The notes under the pieces are model-generated. The model was not told where the DNA came from. It saw nothing but the letters and a program-made list of their open reading frames with translations, and did no database searches. This document shows positions 48,400 through 60,956 of a stretch of 64,000 nucleotides of DNA, piece by piece. The stretch spans positions 63,659,267-63,723,266 of the forward strand of contig CM071934.1 in assembly GCA_016081115.2 (NCBI GenBank), given 5' to 3'. How positions within the stretch are numbered: position 1 is the stretch's first letter; each line of letters begins with the position of its first letter. Both the position numbers and the translations under genes were made by a program. The DNA is from Rehmannia glutinosa (lineage: Eukaryota > Streptophyta > Magnoliopsida > Lamiales > Orobanchaceae).

Positions 48400-48890
48400 T
48401 CATTTTAAAAATTTGTGAATCGCGGATATTATGCATGTAGGCAAAATTTCTCTTTCCCTTTAAATACAATCAAGCGTCCGATCGTGAAGCTTTCTAGCGA
48501 TATCTCTTTTGTAAAACAATCCCGGAGTTTTAGCATGGTGCTCGGTTAACCAATCCATACCCAAAATCACATCGAAATCTCTTAAGGGCATAACAAGTAA
48601 ACTAGCACTCAATCTCCTCGATTCGTCGATCAAAATTTTGCAATCATTTATATACGGTATTTACAATCACCACATTCCTACCGGGGTTCGAACTAAGAAA
48701 TCATGTCCTAATATTTCCAGTTTATTACTCAATTGTGATGCAAATGATTGTGAAACGAATGAATGTGTAGCTCTGGATCAAATAAAACATAAGCGAGTTG
48801 TATCGTGAGATGTGACATTAATGCAACTACGGTTGGTGCAAATTTTTTAGCTTCTTCCCGTGTCATAGCAAAACTCAGCCGACCTTGTTG
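48400..48890 (-). pseudogene. Tekay-like protease remnant
   Basis: The minus strand shows degenerate SRYNSL.. near 48810 in the place of the 'VLFDPGATHSFIS' active site. A VMPLRDFDVILGMDWL-type block lies at 48540-48600, partly split by a frame change: MPL..FDVILGMDWL is the C-terminal protease signature of chromoviruses. The catalytic D-x-G is not preserved in any single frame. The segment ends at Athila-B's target duplication (48376-48380). Confidence 0.75.
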
Positions 48891-48999
48891 TCTAAACGCT
48901 GACTTTCCTCTCGACCGCGCCTCTTCCTACACCGAATCTTCCTCGACCCTACCTCTATTAGATTGAAACCACTAAATCTTGTTTGCTCAACTCGGGTTC

Positions 49000-49990
49000 C
49001 TCGCGGTTTTGTGCAATTCCTTGCTATATGTCCGGAGTTCACCACATCGAAAACATTTTCCCGTAAGCAATCTACATTCTCCATAATGATTTTTACCACA
49101 AGTGTGCACATGTGGGAATCGGTGGTAGAACCAACACTCTTAATGGGCCGGTGTTGGGCCCCTAAAACTACCACTTTTTGAACTACTCGGGAAACTCCTC
49201 CGTGCAGGCCCGTAAATTCCTTTCTATTTCTAAATCCTCCGCTTTCGTCACTCCCGCTTTTTTATTATATCTTTTGAAAATTTTATTTTGATTCGCTTTC
49301 CATTTCTCAAAGACGTATCAAAGTGTTTTCTTACCTTACTATAAGACTCCATATCATGGTGTAATACGATTTGAATAGCAAACCTGAAGTCCGTATTCAA
49401 ATCTAGTACACTTTTTTCAGGGCGACCATATGTGGGGCATAATGAGAAAGCTGATTAAACAACACTTTCATATTCAGAATCGATCGATTTCCTGCTTAAG
49501 TTCAAGAAACTCCTTTTCTTTCTCGATCTCTGAAACTTCGGCAAGTATGTATCATGAAATTCTCTTAGAAAATCATCCCATGTCAATATTGTTGGGTGAG
49601 CTTGATCTTATGTGGTATAGTCTCCCACCAATCATACGCATTTCCTCAAGGAGTGATACCGCATAATCAAACTTTTCTTCAGAGTACATTTCATCAAGTT
49701 TAGAACCCTTTTCTGCTCGTTTAGAAGCCCACGTTTAGGCCTCCAACAATGATCGCAGGGGTACCCACAAAATCAACGACTCCCATCTTTCTAAGTTTAT
49801 CATATTTTCTTTCACGTGGTTCAGATTTACCAAGGATAAGGTGGATACCCAAAATGAGCAGTATTCCATGCACATGATACGTAGGTGAATGAGATGAGTG
49901 TGACTCGTCTCTACCGCTGCTCCCTTCCTCCGTGATCACTTTGCTCATCATTATGTACATGTGCTTCTTGACTCTCACAACCCTTCTTTA
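49000..49990 (-). pseudogene. gag: Tekay-like gag remnant with zinc knuckle
   Basis: The minus frame at 49721-49978 contains KYDKLRKMGVVDFVGTP, the chromovirus gag start (FRKxxPPxFxGxxDP). Further pieces are an EKEFLELKQE block (about 49500, the FLxLKQGxxxVxEY capsid block) and FEYGLQ (about 49405, FExGLR). SGHIARNCTKP near 49030 is the carboxy half of a CCHC knuckle. Gag would form the particle and bind RNA. Frames are broken at least four times. Confidence 0.78.
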
Positions 49991-50069
49991 TAATATGACA
50001 GAAATCAGAACTTTCGTATAATATTTAATGATAATGCACATGTCATGCCATGATCTGGAGAACCCTACC

Positions 50070-50083
50070 GGCTCACGATACCA
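50070..50083 (-). promoter_or_regulatory. Tekay-like element primer-binding site
   Basis: The minus strand reads TGGTATCGTGAGCC, a tRNA-Met-type PBS (canonical TGGTATCAGAGCC) with a small change. It lies about ten bases inside the right LTR. Confidence 0.7.
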
Positions 50084-50092
50084 AAACTAAAT

Positions 50093-52610
50093 CAGAATAA
50101 CCTTACCCTTGTAACACGTATTTATATAGTATAAAAATAGAGTTCATAGTGCCGCATACCGTGATTACGCATAAGATTAATATGTTAATCATCAAACAGA
50201 ACCTTTTCTACATACAAGCGAAACATTTACTCAAAATCCATTAAAAGCAACACTCATTCGCACATGTGTATTTACCCATATTACAAAACATTAACGACCC
50301 CGTGCCTTTTTATATACGGATCAAAATAAAACTCCCTATATGATATGCAAATGATGAAATGGTGAGTAGAAGGATGAAATCCAAACTAGGCCGACCTTGA
50401 TCCATGCTTTCAACTTGTCACACCTCACGGATCAACTTTTATCTACAAAGAACTAAAAATTGGCAACATTGCATTTTGGTGAGTTGCAAGCTCAAGAAGT
50501 ATAATCCAATAACAAGTTATTTAACATCACACAAGCACATTATCACAATCAATTGATCATATCATTTATAAACATATAAATGCACGTGCTTGATCATTTT
50601 CTTTTTTGCTTTGTTATGGATGGGCCTAATACCAAGAATAAATCGTGATCACGAAGATGGCCATGGCACTCTAATTTCTTTATTTCACGTAGAGTTCGAG
50701 AACTCGGGGTGGCCGTACGGTACTCAGTAATCCGAAATTCGGATGACTGCACTCGTGATTCAAGGTCATTAGTGGCCATAACGAATCCATTAATCTCCCG
50801 ATGAATGCATTTGCGAATCACATATTTCCTTTCCGTATCAGTACCGTAGAGATCGCATATCTCAATTCCATTTCAATGTCATCACATAGAGATCATATAT
50901 CTCAATTTTATATCCATCTCATCACATAAAGATCACATATCTCAATTTCATCACAATATCATCATAGAGAATCATGCAAAATCACATTAGGGCACGATAA
51001 GCTACTAATCATTGTAGCCAATAAGTAAATAATTCATTCCAACACATTAATCATATAATCACACAAGTCAAATAACAAGCTAAAAGATTATACTCACAAG
51101 TGGTGCTCTTATCGTGATGTTTTTGCCTACTCGGCCTTGTTTACTCCTTTTATCGGGATTTTGACCTGTTACATACCAAAAATGCACAACTAATTTCAAT
51201 ATCATGTATTTGACATTAATAATGTCATATGTGTGCAATTTATAATAATGCAGATCATTAATTATAATATTCACTTCATTATCCAATTTACTATACCAAC
51301 ATTTCATAGAGAACTTTGCTTCTTAAATTTGATTAATTAACAATTTGAATATTAAACATAGAATTTAGATTCAATTGAATTTGCATAGAGCACCAATTCA
51401 TATCAGGGGTAGTTTTATATTAATCAGCTAGTGGACCCTAATCCAAAGTAGATTTCAATTTATATTATGATTTTTAACTCATTAACGTACATATCTTATT
51501 ATAACTAATTCTATTACCTTGTTTGAGCCCAAAATAGTAATATACATATACACTTATAAAATTAATTATATCATGTATCTCTGTTTCCTTTATTATTGTT
51601 ATTATTTTGGTTAACATCCTAATTAATCATTAAAGGATGAATCGGTTATCAAATTTAAACTCTTACCCTTTTTTTTTATTATAACTAATCTTATCAACTT
51701 ATGTACTAATCTTATCGGAAAACACCTGCAGGTGATCATGTAATTATATGAATCAATTGAATATTGATAGTTAATTGAAAGAGTAGTAGATATGAAACTT
51801 GCTATTTTAATTTTAACATGTTACTTACCTTCTACTAATTAGATATAATCACTTTACTCATTAAATTGAAACATAATATCTTAAGCTTGTTGGTTTTAGA
51901 AACTAATAACACTTTAAACACGATCCTAGTATTTAACTCATTAATACTGTATAATCTAAATCGAGCAACATAATAAAGTATCCTACATATACAGATTATT
52001 TCTATTAAAATTTCATAGAAAAGAGTCACCTGATATTTGAAGTGTTAAATCTCTAGCTAATCCGCCAAGCCCTCTATTGTGTAGATGTGTGTTTGAGTTC
52101 TCCACTAATTATGAAATTAAAATGCAGTAGCTAATAGCTTATACTCTAAGGAATAGTCGGTCATCACTATAATATATTATAATCCATTTGTAGGTAGACA
52201 TATTAATCCATTAGTCATTCGTGTGCAGATATATATGACCAGAGGTTATTACTATCTTTAATAATGTATATCATCTTAGTGGTGTTTTTAATATGCTTAA
52301 GTGATATATATATAAAAGTATTCTGCTCCTAGTTTTTCTACACTTTGCTATCTGTCTATTAGTTATTAGGACAACACATTTTGATATGAATACACGTCAC
52401 AATCCATGCATATATAATATATCAATTATAGTATACATTATATATAATATAGTAGGCTTGACTTTATGAATTGTGATATAGTTAAGCTACAACAGAAAAT
52501 CTCATGATTTTACTTCTATTCTAAATTAAATATCTAACTGCATATACATATACTTGTGAATGATTTAATCATGATGATCAAAATGCAAATTTTTTTTTCC
52601 GGTTATGACA
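50093..52610 (-). repeat. Tekay-like 5' LTR (right copy)
   Basis: This copy is about 2518 bp and pairs with 36783-39284. The inner boundary is approximate because the expected TGTAACAACC is altered to CAGAATAACC here. The AGATCATATATCTCAATTT repeats recur at 50850-50950. Confidence 0.9.
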
Positions 52611-52615
52611 AATGG

Positions 52616-55600
52616 CCGAAGAACATGAAACCAAATGGGGTGGTGATCGGATCCAACACGAGGAAGAACTAAGCCGATGCCGCCAAAAAGCAAAAAATGG
52701 ACAAGTTGCAAGGGCTCTGTCCAACTTAGCCTTGTAGTAAAGATAGAGGCCTTCGGGAGCACCAAGTAAATGAGTTCCCGATGAGTTGGCACCGCAAATA
52801 GGCCAAGATCCTCCATGAAGTCCCCGAAATCTGACAAGATGCTCGAGAAATAGTATCATTAACTGCGCGAGCGCTCATGATGTCCCAACACCGCATTAAA
52901 ATCACCAACAAGTAATGATCGTAAGACCCAAATTCCTCAAATCCAGCCAAAGCTCACGTGTGCGATGTAATCACACAAGCCATGAGTGAAACCAACGTGA
53001 AAAATCAAAGCACCAAACTGAACTTGTAAAATAATACATTGGGTAGAAGAGCAAACTCCGATTAAGAATTGAGATCGTGGAATCGTGAAATACCCAAATA
53101 TCTTGCCGTCCATTATCACGAAAATTTTTGTCTTGCAAAGTCAAGCCCAAGCTATGCCAATAAGAGTCCGAAATAGCTTCGAGATGTCCACCTTAGGTTC
53201 GGAAATAGCGAAAATAGAAGGTTTATGCTTATGGCATAAAGCCTTAGAACATTGCGAGATGCAACGTTCCCAATCCCTCGGATGTTCCGAGGAAAGATGC
53301 AATTCATAGAGACGGTGGGGTGGCGCCCTGACGACGACGACGGTAAAAACAGCGTGTGGTTCGTGAATGGAGTCGATGGAGTGAGGTGTCCCATTTCATC
53401 CGCGATTCCCCATCTCTTGGTAGTCGCAAAGTTCATCTCATGTGGTTCCTCGAATTCTCCGATTCGATAGTAACTTCATGAACAGGGGCGGCGATCACGA
53501 TGTGACTTTCTCCGAGAATGCTATCTTTAGTCGGATCGAGGAAGCGCACCTTTAAAGCACGACTCAAAGCACGAATAGGCTTCCCCGAAAGGATACTTGA
53601 ACCGTGATTGCCATAATGGTAGAGGTGCGTTGGAAGAATTGGCCTTAGGAGATGATTCCCTAGCCGATAATCGCTCTAGAAAATCATGCGAATGCCGATC
53701 CTGTGAATCGATTGAACCCAGGCACCGAGAAGGTGTTACTTCGATGTATGTCCAAGAAGAAGCTGACTATTTCGCGAGGCGGAGATCCTGTGCACGTAGC
53801 CAGTCCCGTAGTTCCCATTGAATCATCTACGACCTCGCCTGTCTGCTCGAATAGACGATAAACCCACGACCCTGGAGCGGCCGTTGAGTCACTTCCTCGC
53901 CGAGTACCCGGCGCCCGTGGGCGCCCTGGGGCCGATGAAGCATGCCCTTCCGCGGCCCATATTACCCACATTGTTAAAACGACATGGGCTTATTGAATGT
54001 CCAATAACGCTTACACTTTGAGCAAAACTGGAGTTTTCATAAGTGACCGAAATAAAAGAGCACTTTCGGTCGTTCAACCATAATGTGTTCCTCCAATGGC
54101 TTGGAGATCAATATCCACTTAACCCGAACAAATGACCCAAAGAACCATCCAAAGAACGCCCGATCTATTTGTAATGGATTCCCAACAAAGACCGGGCAAT
54201 CCCCATGATGTTATTGGGGTCCCGATTCTAGATGAGTTCAAAAATGCATACCCACACGCCGGCGGGTTTGTACCAGAAGGTTAAAGTTAGGTACCCATGG
54301 AGACATACGGATAGTACCAGGGTTAATCGTCAATTAGTGCTTCTTGAGCAAAGAACGATCCTCACATTAGACAATTTAACACAAAAATATCCCTTTCCCA
54401 AGGGAATTAATTTCGATCATTCTTAATACCCCATAATTGAGATAGGCGTTTATGCAAAAAGCATGGTCGCCCATGGCTTACAACCTTTTCCCAAAAGAAC
54501 CCGTCTAATTAAAGAGTATGAAAATTCACAGGCGTTCTTTGGTAAACAATGTCATCAATTGTAGTATAATAATCACCTTTCACGAACCGGTTTTGGAATA
54601 GATCGACTTGTACCAACAACCCCTGTGGAAAACAAGTTTGCATTACCGGGGCCCGAGGCGTGAATCGATGATTGGTACACCTGTAATTATTTTAGCAAAA
54701 GAGTATCCAAAATTAGGTTAGCATTTTGGAAGTATGAGCCGAATGTCGCAGCTCGTTTTATAATCGAAGACGTTGGAGCAAGAGTATCCGGTATTTCGTT
54801 GCGTGTTATCGGAATCGGGATAGATGTGAACCCGTAGGTGGGGACCACTGCGAGGGCGGATCATGCCGGCGGGTCATCACTCCCCGGGAGGGGCGCTGGG
54901 ATGGGAAATGAGCACCGCCGCCTGCGGCAGATGGGAGGAGGGTCGCCCCCCATGGGTGGCACCCCATGGGGTAAAGTATGAGACGCGGTGTTGATGTGGG
55001 CGATCCCCCACTCTCGGCCACATGGGGCGCCGAGTGTTGAGTTGGTGGTCGGTCGGTAGGGACCGCCGGGTCTCGCTGCAAGGACGATACTAGGGTACAT
55101 CTACAGTGCGCTCGGCCCCATTAGGGGTACGCAGATGCGGGTACGAGGACGGGTTTACGGGCAGTGCGAGGTGGCGTTGTTGATGCGTGTTGACGAGGAT
55201 CATCTCGAGACGGGGAGGTCAGGAATGCGTCTCTTACGGGATTAATCCAAAGAGTGATCGAGCGATGAAGGAGGCACGAATGTTTTGAAGAAGGTACAAA
55301 ACTCGACGGGATGCCCAAGTAATCGATTACGAACATCGGAGACCACTGCAAATTATCTCCGCATTCTACCATCCGCATAGTGACGCCGTGAGTACGCGAC
55401 CCATGAAGGTGCGAAGGTGTTGGAGGTCGTAGGGCCCTCGGATGTTGTCATCATGTGAGATGGGTGGTTAGGGTGTGGAAAGGCGAGAAGTTCAAGTATA
55501 TCCGAGCCGTGGTGGCTCCGCCATTGGAGCGGACGGAGAGGACGAATCGCGTCGTGAGTCCGGAGAGAGAAAAAATCTAGAGAGACGATCTCAACCTTTT

Positions 55601-55629
55601 TTTCAAAAAATACACGGCTTTTGTTCCCT
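52616..55629 (-). mobile_element. LINE-2, 5' part (5' end, ORF1, endonuclease)
   Basis: This is the upstream half of LINE-2 on the minus strand. The GC-rich 5' end (about 54800-55600) parallels 25720-26450 of LINE-1. ORF1 shows KGDYYTTIDD near 54570 (DUF4283) and SVSVIGHSISPCRFNN near 53980 (CCHC remnant). The endonuclease shows NIRGIGN near 53290 and VGSDHHPIWF near 52660 with the catalytic SDH. It stops at the Tekay-like element's target duplication AATGG (52611-52615) and resumes at 36777. No frame exceeds about 100 codons. Confidence 0.85.
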
Positions 55630-55646
55630 CACTCCCTAACAACTAA

Positions 55647-56848
55647 GAAAGCAATAAACGTGCTAAAGCAATAAACATCTTTAAAAACAAAAATTCAACA
55701 TCTAATGCAATGACTTATATGTACTAAATGCAACTATATGAATGCAACAACGCCACACCCTTCCATAAAATTACTACCTCTTCCCCCAAACTTGAATGAA
55801 ATTATAGCGCGAAGAAGAGAAGGTAGAATTTCAAAGAAAAGTGTGGAAAGGACTCGGATCAATTGTGGGGGGTGGCGGCGAAGAAGTAGCCCTGGGAGAT
55901 ATGCCACATTTGAATCGATGCATCGTCCGTGAAAATCTCCAACTCCCCACTCTTCCAGGCCTAGTACACGGCTCCCGGGCTTGGTACCTCTCTCGCTGCG
56001 TTCGGAAGCACCAAACTCCTCCTCAGTGATGAAAATCATCCCCGCTAAATGGACATCCCGTGATGCGGAAGTCATCCATCTTTGTCATGCTCTCGCCGAA
56101 GCGTAAGTCTATCATGATCATCATGTCCCCCTACACTCCTCACCTCGGTGGAGCTCTCTACGGAATGTCGGGCCACCTGTGGGAAGCCTGCTCGAAGCCT
56201 CCCGCCGGAAGCTCCCGCCGAAACCCTCTCTTGCCGATCGTACTCCCTTGCCTCCATCACAAATCCTCTTCATCGGGTAACCCCGCTACCCTCCTCCTTT
56301 TTCTTGGCGATGTCGGGCGTTCATGACCCCGATATGTGCCTTAGAGTTCATGAGCGTTACTGATTGTCCACCATAACAGCCGAAATGCGGGTTAGGGAGA
56401 GGAAAAGGTAATTCGACTTTTTGTTGAAAAATAAAGAAATGTTCTCCTCATCCTATGATCTTCATGCAGCGGAGGGTGTTCATGTTGATGCTCCATCGCC
56501 CGCTTATCGGTTCCATTCGACGATATCAACCCCAAAATGTTGAGCAACGGGGATTATCATTCCCCCAATTCGTATTGTCCCAGCGTCCTGCTTAGAAATA
56601 TGTACGGCGTGTTCCACAAAGTGAGTCAAGCCATATTATAAGGGGGTGCGGGTGAGCATACACAAAGTAGGTATAGCTCAGAGCTTGCACACCCCATTGT
56701 TGTGCGCGGGTACCTTTGAAAGTGGGCCGTTACTTTTAGATGTAGCGGAAGATGGGGTTTTGATTGATGATGCCTTTGATGTGCGTGCGCATATAGCATC
56801 GGGCGATCTGCGGTGTCTCAACCAACAATCGCCGTAAATCATAACGTT
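55647..56848 (-). other. Athila-A internal segment downstream of its accessory ORF
   Basis: The segment continues the Athila-A internal region to the LINE-2 insertion point. It is moderately GC-rich with many short frames on both strands. Minus-strand pieces such as MEHQHEHPPLHEDH (about 56490) suggest the tail of the accessory protein, but no domain is certain. The other frames here are mutually exclusive and none stands out. Confidence 0.4.
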
Positions 56849-57260
56849 TTAATAATTGACAAGTGGCCCTAGAAAAGCGTTAGGCAGTACCCAAAATCTC
56901 ATTAAGTTGGGTGATAGTGACATCCCTCCACACGTTGCCCAATCTAAAATGGATTTTACGAGGCCAGTGTCAGTACTCGCGTCCGTAACCTCCACGGTGC
57001 TCGGGAACTCGAGTGCTAAAGTCTTGTATGTTGGCCACCGCCCTTGCATGAAGGCGGTCCACCCTACTCGTTCAAACATCTGCTAAACCTCCTCATGTAT
57101 CCCGAGCTCTTGGTACAATCATCGTCGACATATCGTGTTGGCGTGAAGGTTCGAGGATCAAACGCATTTCCACCTATCCGGTTAAGTTCATTTCTACGCC
57201 ACATGGAACCCATAAGCCTCGGGCTGCAGGTGTGGTGGCACAAATAAACGGCCCCCATTC
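56849..57260 (-). pseudogene. Athila-type ORF remnant (PF03078-like), role unknown
   Basis: The minus frame at 56849-57079 reads FERVGWTAFMQ, then a TYKTLALEFPSTVEV block, a short polar spacer and a MSLSPNLMRFW block. The pattern is 'xxVGW..F......TY..L..EFL....V', then a conserved hydrophobic block. This is the signature of the ATHILA/plant-transposon-protein domain found in Athila-group elements, often in the accessory ORF once called env-like. No signal peptide or membrane anchor is visible, so I make no claim of an envelope role. Sequence upstream (57080-57260) may continue the same ORF out of frame. Confidence 0.55.
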
Positions 57261-58099
57261 TCTACCTCCCAGTTTGGCCGGCCGTGGTTTGAGCCATTTG
57301 TTCAAATGAGTACCTGGCAAAACAATTGTGAGAATCCGCACGTGCAGTAAAAAAAAAGATGAATTACATACAACAATCCACATAAGGCATAATGTCTCAT
57401 CTCGACAATTTAATCCACAATTAAGCTTCGAAGCCAAAAAAACAATGTAATTGCGAGAATCCTAGTCACTAACACCTAAATAATCGAGCTCATGTATAAT
57501 TCATCAAACAAACAACTACAAACATCATTGACAACCGGGGTGTTCGATAAAATGCCCGATAGAAGAATTCAATCATAATCATGACAAAATCATCAAACAT
57601 GCACCATATAGTAACTTAATCCACCAATCCTCAAGAAATTCAGGAAATAAAAGTGCAATTCATACCTTAAATCCCAAAAATTTGAAAAGAGTTGAAAGTT
57701 GAAACCACTAGGTGCTCTTCTACTCAAATCCTCACTTCAAAGCTTGTTTAAGAGTATAATTTGTGTTGGGAATAATGTGGGAAGTGATTATGCAGAAGTG
57801 AAAACCAAAAATTTGCAAGAACTTGAGAGGTGCTTCTCTGTGTATTCGCGAGAAAAGGGGTTTTGTGAGAAAAAAAATAGGCCCCCTGTGGCGTTCTTAT
57901 GTCTGTCTCGTGACGGGAACATGGGCCCGCTGGGCTCGAACCTCGACTCTTAAATCCTAGGCACCACACGAGTAGTGCCCGCAGGGTTTACCGTGTGGTC
58001 TGCCATTCAAATATGTGCAGTAGCCTTGCACGGGTCTTGCGTTACATACGTAAACAATATTTTCAATTTTTTTAAAAAATAGGGAAAGCAAGAAAATCC
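57261..58099 (-). other. Athila-A internal segment between post-protease region and accessory ORF
   Basis: This is where RT, RNase H and integrase would lie in an autonomous Athila element, but only about 840 bp are present. No YxDD, DDE or zinc-binding motif could be found on either strand. Short frames at 57699-57969 lack domains. It looks like a linker or untranslated stretch. Confidence 0.45.
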
Positions 58100-58500
58100 T
58101 AACCTATGAAAGCCTAAAAATCCTAACTTAGAAAAGGAAAACAAACCAAAAAAACATGGGAAGAAATAGAAACAACAAATCGTTGGGTTTGCTTCCGACA
58201 AGCGCTAAATTTAACGCCTATAGCTTTGGCCTTTTGTTTTACTCGATCACGGTTCGGCAAAGTGATGCGAGTCACTTCTTCATGTTTTTCTCCTTGCCAA
58301 TTCAACTCGCGTAAATTCGAGCCTCCTTTGAATGCCTCTAGCGTAGAAGTCGTCCATCGGCTAAATGCCGTATTCTTTTTGTTTTGCATCGTGCGGCGGT
58401 AGTACACGCGTGCTTTCGGGTTCTGGCCCTCATCGTGTGCTTCCCTTTCTCACAATTCATGACGCCCCGCACATGATCTATAGCACAACCCAATGACTGG
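58100..58500 (-). pseudogene. Athila-A post-protease segment, unidentified
   Basis: A 94-codon minus frame (58123-58407) includes STLEAFKGGSNLRELNWQGEKH and RVKQKAKAIG, a basic stretch ending in a hydrophobic tail. A similar short tail occurs in Athila-B near 45730-45780 (a KTK-type end about 50 bp from a shared purine-rich run), so it seems to be a conserved element feature. In autonomous Athila elements RT would start after this region; none was found here. I cannot assign a function. Confidence 0.4.
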
Positions 58501-58689
58501 GATTAAGAAGTGTTAGCACAAAAATCGACCAGGATAATGATTTACAACTCTTTTTATCATGATGTTTCCAGCATAGATGGAGAACAACACTTGCTCATCA
58601 TTAACTCATAATGTGAGCTCTCGCTTTTGTACATCTATCAAGTGCTCGTGGCATTAAGCTAGAACGGACGCCCGAGCACATCCTCCATG

Positions 58690-58990
58690 ATTCCCTTAGG
58701 ATATGGAGTGATCTATCCGCCACCCGTAAGGTGACCGTGACGGCTTCACCTCTCCTAATCGAAGTTTCTTGAAAATGGACAAAGGCATTAAATTAATACT
58801 TGCTCCTAGATCACAAAAAGTGCTTTATTAAATACAACACCACCAATAGTACAAGGGATAGTGAAACTCCCCGGATCTTTGAGCTTCGTGGTAATTTCCT
58901 CCGAATGATCGTCTTGCACTCTCTTTGTGCCGAACTCCGCTAACTTTTTCTTCTTTGACATCACTTCTTCAAAACTTGGCATAATTGGGC
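58690..58990 (-). pseudogene. Athila-A aspartic protease remnant
   Basis: The minus strand encodes FEEVMSKKKKLAEFGT (about 58970), LKDPGSFTIPCTIGGVVF (about 58870) and, after a frameshift, CDLGASINLMPLS with the catalytic Asp at about 58800-58815. This is the Athila-type retroviral protease: the DLGAS motif corresponds to the DTGA active site. A degenerate YPKGIMEDVL piece follows near 58700. It would cleave the Gag-Pol polyprotein. The frameshift immediately before CDLGAS and later stops disable it as read. Confidence 0.8.
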
Positions 58991-59499
58991 ATGCTCCAAT
59001 GCGTCCGCAAACGGTATGTTAATATGCGATTTCTTAAAGATGTCTAAGAATTTAGCAAATTAAGTCTTTAAATTTTTCTTTTTAAAACGTTGAGGGGAAG
59101 GGGAAGTAGTATAGAAAAGTTTGAAAGATTAGAGTTAGAGAAGATTTAAGCTTCTCGGCCCCTTTTGTTCGGTAGCATGGTCCTCGACTCCTTCCTCCCT
59201 CAACCTCACCATGTGCTTCGCTTTCTACCTCCCGGGGTTCAAAATTCTCTTCTCGGTATTACGCACGACCCGCCGTGCTCGAGAAAGCATGGGTCGTGCG
59301 TCTTGTATCCTGTTCTGAATCTTTCGGTGTCGAGCAAGACCTGGCCGTCGGTGGCACACGGCCATGCTCCCCCGCGTCCGCTCAATATTTTCTGGTATTT
59401 TCGCCCTTCTATTCCTTACCACTCCTGCGGATGAATGGCGTTAATTAATTCGCCGATTGACTCCAATTGCTCGGAAATTGACCTTTTCGATGCCGCCCA

Positions 59500-60390
59500 C
59501 CAATAATCATAGCTATTTGGCCAATTTGGGTTTCAAGATTTTTCATTTGGGACCCCAATTATGTGACACAGTTTTCGATTTTATCCGAACTTTCGCCCCA
59601 TCCTTATTGAATTGCTTCGTCTCACTCATGAACGAGGTGAGAATGTCCTCTAAAGATGGCTTTGCTCCGAATTAATGACACTTTTGTTTGTCATATTAAA
59701 CCCTGGTGATGGTTGCATCACATTCTTCGTGTTTGCGTAGGAGAAGTTCTCGTGGTTCCTCAAACCCGGATGGTAATGAGTGGGAGTCCGATTGTTAAAA
59801 TTGTTGAAATTCCTAGGTTATTAATATAATTTGCTTCTTCTATTAGATCTGCAGGGAACTCCCCCATTACTTGCACCGCGTTTCCCTCATTTGCTTTTTA
59901 ATCAATGCACTCAATTGGCTTGTCAACATAGTCATCCGAGCCGTCAACTCTTAATTAGTCCGAGATCGGTAACCGCCACCACATTAGTCCTCCGGAGGGC
60001 CACCGGTAGCTATTTATGGACATCTCTTCCAACAAATTGAATGCATCTTCCGTAAATCAAGCTAGTTGAGCGCCTCCTCGCGCAACATCCACAAACGATC
60101 TAGTCTGTCCCCATCAACCCATTGTAAAGAAGCGTAGCTGCTTGATCTTGTCCGTCTGCGGGCACCTCCTCAACAAATCCCGGAATCTCTCATGCCTCAT
60201 ACAAAGTTCGTGAGTCAAACTCGCTCAACTGAGTAATTTCACTTTTGAGCTATAGTGTCTTTACTTGGTGGAAATATTTAAACAAAACCTCGACTCATCA
60301 TCCCACCCTTGTTCACACTCCCTCGAGTTAGGGTGCCTAGTCAGCTACCTTATCCCTTAAAGAGAAGGAATAGGCGAACGTATAGCATCA
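59500..60390 (-). pseudogene. gag: Athila-A gag remnant (carboxy-terminal half)
   Basis: This continues gag on the minus strand. An RFRDLLRRCP piece near 60190 matches the 'YEAWERFKDLLRKCPHHG' block of Athila gag. It is followed by the EDAFNLLEEMS block near 60030 and the MKNLETQIGQIA block near 59520. These are landmark motifs of the C-terminal gag of this clade. The frame changes repeatedly. No zinc knuckle was identified, in keeping with many Athila/Tat gag proteins. The intervening plus-strand frames are not genes. Confidence 0.65.
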
Positions 60391-60690
60391 TCAGTCACCC
60401 CATTCATCTTGATTATTGCAAGTCCGTATGAAGTTCGCAAGATGAGAGTTGGGATCCTCGTGTTGGGATCCCCGTGACAGACACCCCCAAATCGACTCTG
60501 CTGCACCATCGAGATCAAGTCTTGGCTTCATCTCAAAGTTGTTTGCATTGATTGGGACATTGGCGATTCCACCATAGTTGCGATTGGTGCAGCAGCGAAG
60601 TAGTCGCGAATCACCTGTTGGCCCGGTTGTTACCTCCATTATCGACCCCGTTATGCCTCTGTTGTTATCTTCTCGTCTGCGCATAGCTTG
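60391..60690 (-). pseudogene. gag: Athila-A gag remnant (amino-terminal half)
   Basis: The minus-strand frame contains NANNFEMKP, a degenerate 'MVQQSxFGG' block, and EDPNSHLANFI. This is the conserved capsid start of Athila/Tat gag proteins, which is normally followed by MNGVTDDAIRLRLFPFSL. A MNGVTDDAIR piece is visible just downstream at about 60375-60405 in another frame. Further gag pieces are recognisable to about 59500 (ERFRDLLRRCP near 60190, NLLEEMS near 60030, MKNLETQIGQIA near 59520). Gag would package the element's RNA. Frameshifts and stops occur every 100-200 bp. Confidence 0.75.
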
Positions 60691-60941
60691 TTCTTCTTTT
60701 GTCTTTACGCCCGTTTAGTAGCCACACTAATTCGCCTAGCAAAAGCCTCAACCTCAGGTATGAAGCGGTGCTAATTCTCCTTGCTTCGAGTGTTCATCCA
60801 ACTGGAACAAGCTAAAGAAAATAAGTCAAACTCATTAAAGTAAAATTAAACAACAAAATAAAAAGAAAGAAAAAAATGTCTAAATTAAAATAATTCTATT
60901 TATCGCAATATTAGTACTAAAAATTTAATTAGTCTGAAAAG

Positions 60942-60951
60942 AACGGCGCCA
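60942..60951 (-). promoter_or_regulatory. Athila-A primer-binding site
   Basis: The minus strand reads TGGCGCCGTT, five bases inside the right LTR. This start is shared by the tRNA-Asp-type PBS of Athila/Tat gypsy elements. Only the first ten bases match that pattern. Confidence 0.65.
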
Positions 60952-60956
60952 AAACT

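Larger units (their letters stand above)
36783..52610 (-). mobile_element. Tekay/Del-like Ty3/gypsy chromovirus, interrupted by Athila-B
   Basis: Long direct LTRs (36783-39284 and about 50093-52610) end TGTAACA...TTATGACA. The flanks AATGG (36778-36782) and AATGG (52611-52615) are an exact 5-bp target duplication inside LINE-2. Reading right to left it has PBS, gag, zinc knuckle, protease, RT, RNase H, integrase and chromodomain, the chromovirus order. Athila-B (42202-48375) splits protease from RT. Long LTRs and the 'IPLVKVLWRNH' chromodomain fit Tekay/Del; the lineage is inference. Net internal length without Athila-B is about 4.6 kb. Confidence 0.88.

Noticed and set aside
56849..57079. 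Reading the Athila-type accessory ORF as a viral envelope protein
   Set aside because: No signal peptide, cleavage site or transmembrane segment is visible; the family similarity is to a domain of unknown function.
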